Below, piece after piece: positions 1 through 5,843 of a stretch of 6,365 nt of DNA. The notes below the pieces were generated by a model. It had not been told where the DNA came from. It was given only the letters and a program-made list of their open reading frames with translations, and made no database searches. The translations under genes were made by a program, and so were the position numbers. The stretch spans positions 6,097 to 12,461 of the forward strand of contig DHUW01000054.1 in the NCBI GenBank assembly GCA_002409365.1, read 5' to 3'. The stretch's first letter is position 1. Every line of letters begins with the position of its first letter. This DNA is from Anaerolineaceae bacterium UBA5224. Its GTDB lineage: Bacteria; Chloroflexota; Anaerolineae; Anaerolineales; Anaerolineaceae.

Positions 1-578
1 GCATTATAAGCCAAAGGAATGGTGTAATTAACTGATTCCCCAAATCGAGGTGTAAACTCAGTAAATGGAGATGAGACCTCAAAGAGGTCTTCGACGCCAA
101 ATTTCTTATCCCTGGCGTAGTCGTCCAGGGCAATAAATTGCGTATCAGACTGAACTGCCAGAAGGTCGTAGCCCATTCCGATCACCAGGTCATCTTCCAC
201 CAAGCCATCATTCAAATCGTTCTTGAGACCGTCAGTCCCTCCTGATGCAATGCCAGTCACATGGATTCCCCATAAGTTGTTCAGATTGAAATCCCGGATC
301 ATCTGGTCAAAATCATCAATGGCATCATAAAAAGGATGACGTACGGTAATGTTCAAACCCTTCAAGAGTTTATCGGTGATAGCGATACTTGGTACAGACG
401 TTGCGGTTGGTGCCGGGCTCTCCGTTGGCTCCTGTGTAGGCTTCATGGTTGCGCTTGGCTTGATGGTCGCAGTCTCAGTCGACAGGGAAGTGTCTGGCTT
501 TAATGGGATACAGGCAGCCAACAAGAGCTGGCTGATGATCAATATGGAAAGCAAAACCCGAACGCGTTTTCGTGTCAA
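1..578 (-). CDS. Solute-binding lipoprotein of an ABC transporter (partial, 3' end missing)
   Basis: The first 192 residues are visible; the gene continues past the left edge. It begins with TTG at 578-576. The start is well fixed: an in-frame TGA lies two codons upstream, a GTGAGG ribosome site sits about 5 nt before the TTG, and this start gives a proper lipoprotein signal. The signal has basic n-region MTRKRVRV, a hydrophobic stretch and lipobox LAAC with Cys23. Residues 24-60 are a Thr/Pro/Ser-rich linker of the kind that tethers binding domains to the outer membrane face. From about residue 67 the sequence (KGLNITVRHPFYDAI…, WGIHVTG, DLVIGMGYDLLAVQ, FIALDDYARD) looks like the first lobe of a family 1 extracellular solute-binding protein. 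In that family such domains deliver sugars or other solutes to an ABC permease. The substrate cannot be read from this part. The gene follows selC by 14 nt and is probably co-transcribed with it. Sure of the lipoprotein, fairly sure of the binding-protein family. Confidence 0.75.
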   Translation of the reverse strand, partial: MTRKRVRVLLSILIISQLLLAACIPLKPDTSLSTETATIKPSATMKPTQEPTESPAPTATSVPSIAITDKLLKGLNITVRHPFYDAIDDFDQMIRDFNLNNLWGIHVTGIASGGTDGLKNDLNDGLVEDDLVIGMGYDLLAVQSDTQFIALDDYARDKKFGVEDLFEVSSPFTEFTPRFGESVNYTIPLAYN

Positions 579-592
579 AAAACCTCACTTAG

Positions 593-683
593 CGGGAATG
601 GATGGGAGTCGAACCCACCTCGGCTCTTGCGACCCGACACTGATTTTGAAGACCAGGAAGCCCACCAGGACCTAACCATTCCC
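593..683 (-). tRNA. selC: tRNA-Sec (anticodon UCA), selenocysteine tRNA
   Basis: A 91-nt cloverleaf folds on the minus strand with the specific marks of a bacterial selenocysteine tRNA. The acceptor stem has 8 bp (GGGAATGG, 683-676, with CCATTCCC, 601-594). The T stem has 5 bp with loop TTCGACT. The D stem has 6 bp (AGGTCC/GGGCTT) closed by a 4-nt TGGT loop. The anticodon stem CTGGT/ATCAG carries loop CTTCAAA with anticodon UCA (649-647). The variable arm is 21 nt long; it can pair as TCGG/CCGA plus TC/GA around one G·G mismatch and is capped by a GCAA tetraloop. The discriminator is G (593). CCA is not encoded: the next bases are CTA. In known bacteria this tRNA is charged with Ser, converted by SelA and delivered by SelB to UGA codons that have a SECIS element. 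No other sel gene or recognisable selenoprotein is in the window. Confidence 0.95.
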
Positions 684-689
684 GAAAGA

Positions 690-718
690 AGGATAATTCA
701 GACAAGGTTTTTTTTCAA
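690..718 (-). promoter_or_regulatory. Candidate promoter of selC
   Basis: On the minus strand, TTGAAA (718-713) and TATCCT (695-690) are separated by 17 nt. The spacer includes part of an A8 tract. The first base of the mature tRNA (683) lies 7 nt beyond the -10 box, so transcription could begin at or very near the mature 5' end. The -10 box is only a moderate match, so this is a candidate and not a firm call. Confidence 0.45.
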
Positions 719-741
719 CTCCAAATCTAACTCTTCAATAT

Positions 742-753
742 TCAAACGTTTGA
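742..753. promoter_or_regulatory. LacI-family-like operator palindrome
   Basis: TCAAACGTTTGA is a perfect 12-bp palindrome with a central CG. Its last four bases overlap the TTGACA -35 box of the GH13 gene. LacI/GalR-family operators commonly have this form (AAA-CG-TTT core), and regulators of maltose or maltodextrin genes in several bacteria belong to that family. Repression of the GH13 gene in the absence of its sugar is the natural reading, but no regulator gene is in the window. Confidence 0.5.
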
Positions 754-776
754 CATTCTCGATAATCTGGTATTAT
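750..776 (+). promoter_or_regulatory. Promoter of the GH13 glycosidase gene
   Basis: A consensus -35 TTGACA (750-755) is followed after 15 nt by TATTAT (771-776). TGG directly precedes the hexamer, which makes an extended -10. The short spacer is unusual; an alternative -10 is TTATTC at 17 nt spacing. The predicted leader to the ATG at 848 is about 65 nt. Confidence 0.55.
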
Positions 777-794
777 TCTAACCAATATGATAAA

Positions 795-814
795 TTAGTT
801 GATGGATTAACTAA
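795..814 (+). other. Hairpin in the 5' leader of the GH13 gene
   Basis: TTAGTT (795-800) pairs with AACTAA (809-814). One G·U and one A-U pair extend the stem to 8 bp around a 4-nt TGGA loop. It lies between the promoter and the GAAGGA ribosome site (828-833), which is itself 14 nt from the start codon. The stem is A/T-rich and weak, so a regulatory role is only possible. Confidence 0.3.
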
Positions 815-847
815 ATCAAACATTATTGAAGGAAAAAATAGAAAACA

Positions 848-2302
848 ATGAAAAACCATTACAACCACACCCCTGATTGGGTCAAAAACACCGTTTTCTA
901 TCAAATATTCCCGGATCGCTTTGCCTGGAGTAATCAGGTGGTCAAACCTGGGAACTTTGAAGAATGGGACAGCCTGCCAACCTCCGAAGGTTTCAAAGGC
1001 GGAGACCTGATGGGTGTTTATGAGAAACTGGACTATCTGGAAGATCTGGGTATTAATGCAATTTACTTCAACCCGATTTTCAAGTCCGCATCGAATCATC
1101 GCTACCACACTGTTGATTATTACCAGGTTGACCCTGTCCTGGGGCGTGACAAAGCTTTCTTCACCCTGCTTGAGGAAGCTCACAAACGCAATATCCGCAT
1201 CGTACTGGATGGCGTTTTCAATCATGCCAGCCGCGGTTTTTTCCCGTTTTATAACATCATGGAACTGGGTAACCATTCGCCTTATTATGATTGGTTCAAC
1301 GTCAGATGTGTGCCTCTCAATGCCTACACCAGCAAACCCAATTACGATTGCTGGTGGAACCTTCCTGCTTTACCAAAGCTGAATGTGAAAAATCCACAGG
1401 TACGCGAATATATCATGAGTGTTGCCCGCTATTGGGTTGAAAAAGGAATCGATGGCTGGCGTCTGGATGTACCGTTTGAGATCGATGATGATGATTTCTG
1501 GGAGGAATTCCGTGACGTTGTGAAGACCGCCAACCCCGAGGCGTATATTGTTGGCGAGATCCCCAGCGAGGCTCAACGCTGGCTTAATTCGGGCAAGCTG
1601 TTCGACGCTGTCATGAATTACCAACTTACCCATATCGTTCTTGCCTTTTTTGGTGGGAATATGACCGACCGCAATCTGGCTGAAGGCATGATGGGTTTAC
1701 ACGCACCCGATCCAGTCAATGCAGCCCAGTTTGCCGCTCGCACCGCACAGCTGCTTGAGATCTATCCCAAAGAATTTGCCTATGCGCAAATGAACCTCTT
1801 GGATAGCCACGATATGCCCCGCTTCCTCAGCCTGGTTCAGGGTGATGTGCGCCGCTTGAAATTGGCATACCTGTTTTTGATGACTTACCCCGGTGCACCA
1901 ACCATCTATTATGGTGATGAAATCGGTTTGACCGGTGGGCGCGACCCGAATAACCGCAAATCCTTCCCCTGGAATAAGAGCCAGTGGAATCAGGACCTGC
2001 ATGATTTTGTTCGCGAGCTGATCACCATCCGCCAATCCATGCCGGTGTTGCGTACTGGCAGTTACGAACCAATCTATGCCGATGGACAGATTATCTCCTA
2101 TTTGCGTCGCGAATATGAAGAAAAAGTTGTTGTCGCAATCAATGCTTCTGACAACCCGCAGACAGTAACGATCAACTTGAATGGTGCTATTGAAGATCAA
2201 GCTGTCCTGCAAGACCAGGTTGGCGATGAGAGCTTTACTGTTGAAAATGGTGTTTTAAATCAAATCACCATCCCCGCCCAAAGCGGCTTGATTCTGGCGT
2301 AA
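848..2302 (+). CDS. GH13 alpha-glucan hydrolase (neopullulanase/cyclomaltodextrinase/maltogenic amylase type)
   Basis: A 484-residue retaining alpha-glycosidase without a signal peptide, so cytoplasmic. It probably hydrolyses maltodextrins, cyclodextrins or pullulan-derived oligosaccharides after import. The barrel starts at once with VFYQIFPDRFA (17-26). Region I is DGVFNH (121-126). LPKLN (175-179) is the region V signature seen in the GH13_20 group. Region II, GWRLD, gives nucleophile Asp207; VGEI gives acid/base Glu237; SHD gives the transition-state Asp322. TIYYGDEIGLTGGRDPNNR (352-370) is the conserved loop after strand 8, and residues from about 400 form the C-terminal beta domain. Neopullulanases and maltogenic amylases usually have near 580 residues, with an N-terminal CBM34 domain that helps dimerise and shape the active site; that domain is absent here. 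The gene stands alone between its own promoter and terminator. Family is certain; exact substrate is not. Confidence 0.93.
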   Translation: MKNHYNHTPDWVKNTVFYQIFPDRFAWSNQVVKPGNFEEWDSLPTSEGFKGGDLMGVYEKLDYLEDLGINAIYFNPIFKSASNHRYHTVDYYQVDPVLGRDKAFFTLLEEAHKRNIRIVLDGVFNHASRGFFPFYNIMELGNHSPYYDWFNVRCVPLNAYTSKPNYDCWWNLPALPKLNVKNPQVREYIMSVARYWVEKGIDGWRLDVPFEIDDDDFWEEFRDVVKTANPEAYIVGEIPSEAQRWLNSGKLFDAVMNYQLTHIVLAFFGGNMTDRNLAEGMMGLHAPDPVNAAQFAARTAQLLEIYPKEFAYAQMNLLDSHDMPRFLSLVQGDVRRLKLAYLFLMTYPGAPTIYYGDEIGLTGGRDPNNRKSFPWNKSQWNQDLHDFVRELITIRQSMPVLRTGSYEPIYADGQIISYLRREYEEKVVVAINASDNPQTVTINLNGAIEDQAVLQDQVGDESFTVENGVLNQITIPAQSGLILA

Positions 2303-2319
2303 GAAAAAGCAGAGATAAT

Positions 2320-2352
2320 AAAGAGGAGACCTTTGAAGGTCTCTTCTTTTTA
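2320..2352 (+). terminator. Intrinsic terminator of the GH13 gene, possibly bidirectional
   Basis: A 12-bp stem with one G·U pair (2320-2331 with 2338-2349) surrounds loop TTTGAA and runs into TTTTT (2347-2351), 18 nt after the stop codon. Read on the other strand, the same stem is followed by TTTATTAT, so it may also end the converging gmk–rhomboid–PAP2 transcript, whose last stop is 42 bp away. Confidence 0.88.
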
Positions 2353-2393
2353 TTTGAATCTCGTCAACCGATACTAAAGCGATCAGTTCTAAG

Positions 2394-2945
2394 CTAAAGC
2401 AGCGTCGGAAAATACTGGCCAACCAGCCTGACAAACAACGGAAAAAGCTGAATAGCCACCAATCCGCCGATCAACCCGATCAGCCAACCAGCCAGAACAT
2501 CAGAAACATAATGAAGTGCCAGGGCAAGGCGCGAATATCCAACCAAAATTGCCCAAACAAAGACCAGCAAGGTCACCCAGATATTCCCCAGGGTAGAAAC
2601 CATCACTGCGATCGCCATAGCCCTGGCAGCATGTCCGGATGGGAAAGAATGCGGATCAGTGATGCGATAAATTTGTCCGAATTCCCCTTCAGGTCGCGGG
2701 CGCTTGATCAGAAACTTGGCAGCAAGCACGAGAACAGCCAATAGAAACAAGCCAAATGCCATAAAAATTGCCATTTGCCTGGTTGTGCCTTCGGTCACTG
2801 CCCAAATAATTACCAGCGCGACCAGCCAGTACCAGGAGTCACAACTGTGACTGATTGCATCTAAAACACCTCGCAAAATCTTCTTGTCTTCTGTTACAAG
2901 AAATTTTTGTGACAGTTCAGCGTCCTTGTTTAATAAATCATTCAT
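2394..2945 (-). CDS. PAP2-family membrane phosphatase
   Basis: A 183-residue integral membrane protein with the complete three-part signature of type 2 phosphatidic acid phosphatases. K77-x6-R84-P85 (in KFLIKRPRP), P102-S-G-H105 and S138-R139-x5-H145-xxx-D149 are all present; His145 is the nucleophile and His105 the acid/base in the family. Hydrophobic segments flank these motifs (about 38-50, 57-76, 107-119, 121-137 and 148-172). Family members dephosphorylate phosphatidate, undecaprenyl diphosphate or other lipid phosphates at the membrane; the sequence does not settle which. Recycling of the undecaprenyl carrier is a reasonable guess for a single small PAP2 protein. AGAGG about 9 nt before the ATG lies in the last codons of the rhomboid gene, whose stop is 12 nt upstream, so this is the last gene of that operon. 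It ends with TAG facing the GH13 terminator. Confidence 0.92.
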   Translation of the reverse strand: MNDLLNKDAELSQKFLVTEDKKILRGVLDAISHSCDSWYWLVALVIIWAVTEGTTRQMAIFMAFGLFLLAVLVLAAKFLIKRPRPEGEFGQIYRITDPHSFPSGHAARAMAIAVMVSTLGNIWVTLLVFVWAILVGYSRLALALHYVSDVLAGWLIGLIGGLVAIQLFPLFVRLVGQYFPTLL

Positions 2946-2957
2946 TCGACCGACCTC

Positions 2958-3737
2958 TTATTTGCTGAAAAATGGAATTGAAGCAATGACTGCAAACGCC
3001 AAAAACACCAAACCAAACGCCAGCAAGGCGTCTTTATTGGTACGTTGGTCAACAAATGCCGGAAGGCCATCAACTCTCTCGATCTTCCAGCGCGTCCCAG
3101 CCATAAAAGCGAAGAATAGACCAGCAACTGCCCCGCCCAAATGTCCCCAATTATCGATCACACCTCCCGAGCTCAAACCGATCATCAGGTTCAATGCCAG
3201 GATCGTCACAATATTGATCAGGTTTCTACGACCCCGGTTGGCAAAGAAATCGCGGTTTTGCCAGACGAACATCGCTTCCGCTGTCAACAGACCAAACATG
3301 GCAGTTGACGCGCCCAATGAATTGTATTTTCCAAGAACGAAAGACAAGACATTACCGCCAAAAGCACTGACGAAATATAGCAGACCAAAGCGTAGAGGTC
3401 CATTAATTGACTCGTTCGAACGTCCCAAAATAAACAGAGCGTACATGTTTGAGAGCAGGTGCAGCGGAGAGGCATGCAGGAATGCTGGTGTGATCAGCCG
3501 CCAAAATTGTCCCTGGAGGATCGCTGGATTGATCTTTCCCAATAGAACGAAGAGTAAGTCAACGCCATACTGCTGTTCTAGAATAACCTGGCCAAGGTAA
3601 ATGAGTGCCGTAAACCCAATTAATATATAGGTAAGAACTGGTTTACGAAGTTTCGGACCAACCATATATTGGCGGGTTGGCGGAACTTGTGCCGACTGAT
3701 CTTCAGGTTGGTCCTGGTGGTTTGGAAAATCGCTCAT
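2958..3737 (-). CDS. Rhomboid-family intramembrane serine protease
   Basis: A 259-residue protein with a soluble, polar N-terminal tail (1-33) and about six or seven membrane segments. The rhomboid hallmarks occur in order: WRLITPAFLH (79-88) with HLLSN (93-97), the L1 loop and oxyanion-site region; GAST (142-145), giving catalytic Ser144 in a GxSx motif; and NWGHLGG (196-202), giving catalytic His199. The family cuts transmembrane segments of other membrane proteins within the bilayer. The usual small residue after the catalytic Ser (GASG) is Thr here, which is a tolerated variation. The ATG overlaps the gmk stop as ATGA, and only a weak AGTGGA site is visible, so translation is probably coupled to gmk. 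The PAP2 gene follows 12 nt downstream. The physiological substrate cannot be inferred. A C-terminal hydrophobic segment (237-255) after the core may be an extra helix. Confidence 0.93.
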   Translation of the reverse strand: MSDFPNHQDQPEDQSAQVPPTRQYMVGPKLRKPVLTYILIGFTALIYLGQVILEQQYGVDLLFVLLGKINPAILQGQFWRLITPAFLHASPLHLLSNMYALFILGRSNESINGPLRFGLLYFVSAFGGNVLSFVLGKYNSLGASTAMFGLLTAEAMFVWQNRDFFANRGRRNLINIVTILALNLMIGLSSGGVIDNWGHLGGAVAGLFFAFMAGTRWKIERVDGLPAFVDQRTNKDALLAFGLVFLAFAVIASIPFFSK

Positions 3738-4360
3738 AGGTCCACTTTTCGCGGATGCGTTTTAAGGTGTTCTGCCCGGATGATTGCCTGGATATCGGTA
3801 ATCGTTTGTTCAAGATGTTTATCCGAATTGACTACAAGATAATCGAATTGGTCGATCTGCTCATACTCTTTGGCTGCCACTCGCAGGCGAACTTCCAGTT
3901 CCTCAGGTGACTCACTGCGTCGTTCGAGCAAACGATTGATCCATTCATCACGACTGCTGGCTGTCAGGAAAATGAGGATTGCATCAGGGCAAAGCCTGCG
4001 GATGGTCATCGCTCCCTGCACGTCGAGCCGCATGATCACATCTTTTCCAGAGGCAAACGCCTCGCGAACCTGGGATTTGGGAATGCCTTTGTAGTCAGAA
4101 TAGACTTTGGCATATTCAATCAATTCTTCGTTGGCAATCTTCTGTTCAAACTCCTCACGGCTCACAAAAAAGTAATCGACTCCCTCAACTTCATCTGTCC
4201 TGGGAGGGCGGGAGTTCATCGTGACTACAAAATGTGTGTCATGATTGGTCTTCCGCAGCAGCCCGACCACTGCATCCTTCCCGATCCCGGAAGGTCCGGA
4301 GATCACAATTAGCAGTGGGTTGGTTGGCACAGAGCCAAAGATCATTTGATTTTCGTCCAT
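3734..4360 (-). CDS. gmk: Guanylate kinase
   Basis: A 208-residue cytoplasmic enzyme of the expected length that phosphorylates GMP to GDP with ATP. The P-loop is GPSGIGKD (22-29). The GMP-binding part includes SRPPR (50-54) and EVEGVDYFFVS (57-67), then YKGIPKSQV (90-98) and the lid-side element RLDVQGA (111-117). FDYLVVN (172-178) closes the core. Two points are odd. The residue after the P-loop Lys is Asp29 instead of Ser/Thr. The segment before the Arg is TMNSR, where most bacterial enzymes have a TTR-type sequence. From memory, plant organellar guanylate kinases also read GPSGVGKDAV and YKGIPK, so this looks like a distinct Gmk subtype and not decay. AGGGA (4371-4367) sits 6 nt before the ATG. 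It heads the gmk–rhomboid–PAP2 operon and overlaps the rhomboid gene by 4 bp (ATGA). Confidence 0.92.
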   Translation of the reverse strand: MDENQMIFGSVPTNPLLIVISGPSGIGKDAVVGLLRKTNHDTHFVVTMNSRPPRTDEVEGVDYFFVSREEFEQKIANEELIEYAKVYSDYKGIPKSQVREAFASGKDVIMRLDVQGAMTIRRLCPDAILIFLTASSRDEWINRLLERRSESPEELEVRLRVAAKEYEQIDQFDYLVVNSDKHLEQTITDIQAIIRAEHLKTHPRKVDL

Positions 4361-4390
4361 TACTCATCCCTGATGTGTTTGTTAGCCTTG

Positions 4391-4422
4391 ATTATAAATG
4401 AAGTTATTCCTAATACAGGAAT
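4391..4422 (-). promoter_or_regulatory. Candidate promoter and 17-bp dyad upstream of gmk
   Basis: A perfect TATAAT (minus strand 4396-4391) lies 30 nt before the gmk ATG. No good -35 hexamer is present at normal spacing. Where it would be is a dyad ATTCCT-n5-AGGAAT (4406-4422), which could be an activator or repressor site. It lies in the 75-bp gap behind the metallopeptidase gene and suggests that gmk has its own start of transcription. Confidence 0.45.
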
Positions 4423-4435
4423 GGATATCCCCAGC

Positions 4436-5737
4436 CTATTGAACTTCAGACTGTAAATGCTCAAAGGACGTGATCCGTTTTATATCATCAATGAAGATTT
4501 TCAAACCCGCAGACTGTTTTCGCAGTTGCTGCACTGCGGGACCGATCGGGTCATTCCCTGCAGCTCCACCACCAGGAGTGTCGTTATAGGAGCCATAAAA
4601 TGCAAAGTATGCCTGGTTGATTTTGCGGATGTGATAACCATTTTCCCAGAAAAACAGACGCCGTTCTTCCATGTAAGATTCCGCCCGCTCCACCTCGCCG
4701 AGCGAGAGCAGCCAGTCGACGACGACACGGGTTTCGCGCATTTGTCTACGAAAGTTGAACTCCGGCTGCCTTCCTTCAGGCAAGACTGTTGCAGGGTCGC
4801 GACCTGGTTGCTGGTACAAGCTCACATGCGCCGGGTAAAAATTGAGAATGACCCGCCTGCCTACTTCAGAACCAGCCAGGTTGGCGGTGGTTTCGTTGAT
4901 TGAGCGGAGCGTATCGTTCATAAAATATCTCACTCCCAGTGGGTAGAAGCTTAAATAATTATGGAACCATTCATGGGCGATCACATCTGTCAGCCAATTG
5001 ATACTGCGGGTACGCATGACCATGGTCGGGTAAGCCCCGATACCGCCGACCGGTTCAACCAGGGCAGAAAGGTTGTACTCCCTTAAAATCACTTCCTCCA
5101 ACGCTTCTTTTTCCAGGGCGTTCATCCCTGGTTTGAGGCTGTAGCTGCGCAAGGTGCTGATGGTCTCTCTGGGTGAGATGATAAGGTTCAATGGCAAGTC
5201 TGTCACTTTGAAAAGCAATGGCGGGAAGATCTGACCCCCCACCCCAAAACCCAGTTCAGCCAGGCTGCGTTCAGTTTGATTTTGAAGAACGGACTCAGCA
5301 ACCTGCCCATATTGATGCATGCGTTCTGTTTCTTTCCCCAAACGGGCATCCACAGAGGCTATCTCCCCGGTCCTTCTTCGCAAATCAGGATCTGAATTGA
5401 GCTCTTCCAGGCGTGTTTCCAACGCTTCAACCTTTTCGATCTGATCAAAGTATTGCAGGACGATATCTGACTGCTTTTTATCGTCAATAAAGTGTTCAAG
5501 CCCGAGTGTGGCACTGGAAAACTTTTCGACAAGGGCAGACACCACCCAGGATACATAGTTGAATTCCTCCCACTGAGTCAGGTTGCTGAGGGAAGAAAGC
5601 GAGCCATCGAAAAGCACATTGGAAGAAGCCAGTAGAAGCAGCAAGGCAAGGATCAGAACCATTCTTTTGCCCCATTTGAGAACCCTTTGCCAGATGTTTC
5701 CTCTCTTCATAGAGATAAATTGTAACCTTTTAATCAT
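4436..5737 (-). CDS. Membrane-anchored HExxH zinc metallopeptidase, family uncertain
   Basis: A 433-residue protein counted from the ATG at 5737. A basic N-terminus is followed by a strongly hydrophobic segment (about 26-42), acting as signal anchor or uncleaved signal, so the rest is probably outside the membrane. Residues 98-142 are charged and helical, likely a coiled coil. The catalytic motif is HEWFH (His255, Glu256, His259). INETTANLAG supplies Glu282, 23 residues after the second His, a plausible third zinc ligand as in gluzincins. Near the end NQAYFAFYGSYN and NDPIGPAVQQLR look like a conserved tail with active-site or structural function. I do not recognise a named family; its layout recalls DUF-type predicted aminopeptidases. 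The start is uncertain. A GTG at 5752 and an ATG at 5743 lie inside the adjacent repeat, and an ATG at 5710 has no ribosome site. The ATG at 5737 has AGGA 5 nt before it. gmk follows 75 bp downstream in the same direction. Confidence 0.8.
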   Translation of the reverse strand: MIKRLQFISMKRGNIWQRVLKWGKRMVLILALLLLLASSNVLFDGSLSSLSNLTQWEEFNYVSWVVSALVEKFSSATLGLEHFIDDKKQSDIVLQYFDQIEKVEALETRLEELNSDPDLRRRTGEIASVDARLGKETERMHQYGQVAESVLQNQTERSLAELGFGVGGQIFPPLLFKVTDLPLNLIISPRETISTLRSYSLKPGMNALEKEALEEVILREYNLSALVEPVGGIGAYPTMVMRTRSINWLTDVIAHEWFHNYLSFYPLGVRYFMNDTLRSINETTANLAGSEVGRRVILNFYPAHVSLYQQPGRDPATVLPEGRQPEFNFRRQMRETRVVVDWLLSLGEVERAESYMEERRLFFWENGYHIRKINQAYFAFYGSYNDTPGGGAAGNDPIGPAVQQLRKQSAGLKIFIDDIKRITSFEHLQSEVQ

Positions 5738-5738
5738 T

Positions 5739-5821
5739 GTCATCCTGAGCACAGCAAAGGATCTTAGCCTTCATTCGACAAGACCTATCGCTACGCTCAG
5801 ACAACAGAAATTCTGGATGAC
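5739..5821. repeat. Inverted-repeat element of the 'VILSxAKDL' type (MITE/REP-like)
   Basis: An 83-bp element is bounded by GTCATCC (5739-5745) and its complement GGATGAC (5815-5821). Inside, CTGAGC (5746-5751) pairs with GCTCAG (5795-5800). Its plus-strand translation includes VILSTAKDL and ends in FWMT, the peptide commonly seen where gene callers translate this widespread bacterial intergenic repeat. The right arm carries about 14 extra bases between GCTCAG and GGATGAC, so the arms are not in register and the copy looks diverged. It lies between the metallopeptidase start and the divergent exported-protein gene. No transposase is encoded. Confidence 0.75.
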
Positions 5822-5843
5822 CTCCGAGAGCTTATGCTTAAAT

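Noticed and set aside
74..90. Perfect 7-bp hairpin AGACCTC-AAA-GAGGTCT
   Set aside because: It lies within the lipoprotein coding sequence (EDLFEVS), has no following T-tract and is explained by codons.
349..675. Open frame on the plus strand of 108 residues
   Set aside because: It is antisense to the lipoprotein signal and linker and runs through the tRNA gene, with low-complexity Val/Gly residues and no homologous features.
706..719. T8 tract after the tRNA region on the plus strand, as a possible terminator
   Set aside because: No gene on the plus strand ends there and no adjacent hairpin precedes it; on the minus strand the A-tract sits at the selC promoter.
2884..3600. Long open frame on the plus strand opposite the rhomboid gene
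   Set aside because: A shadow of the rhomboid coding strand; basic, low-quality composition, and the rhomboid motifs are complete on the other strand.
3734..3737. The gmk TGA stop as a possible Sec codon, given that selC is present
   Set aside because: The TGA is part of a standard ATGA overlap, gmk is full length at that point, and no SECIS-like hairpin with a selenoprotein context is evident.
4457..4903. Plus-strand open frame of 148 residues opposite the metallopeptidase
   Set aside because: Antisense to the HExxH protein's C-terminal half, with no start signals of its own.
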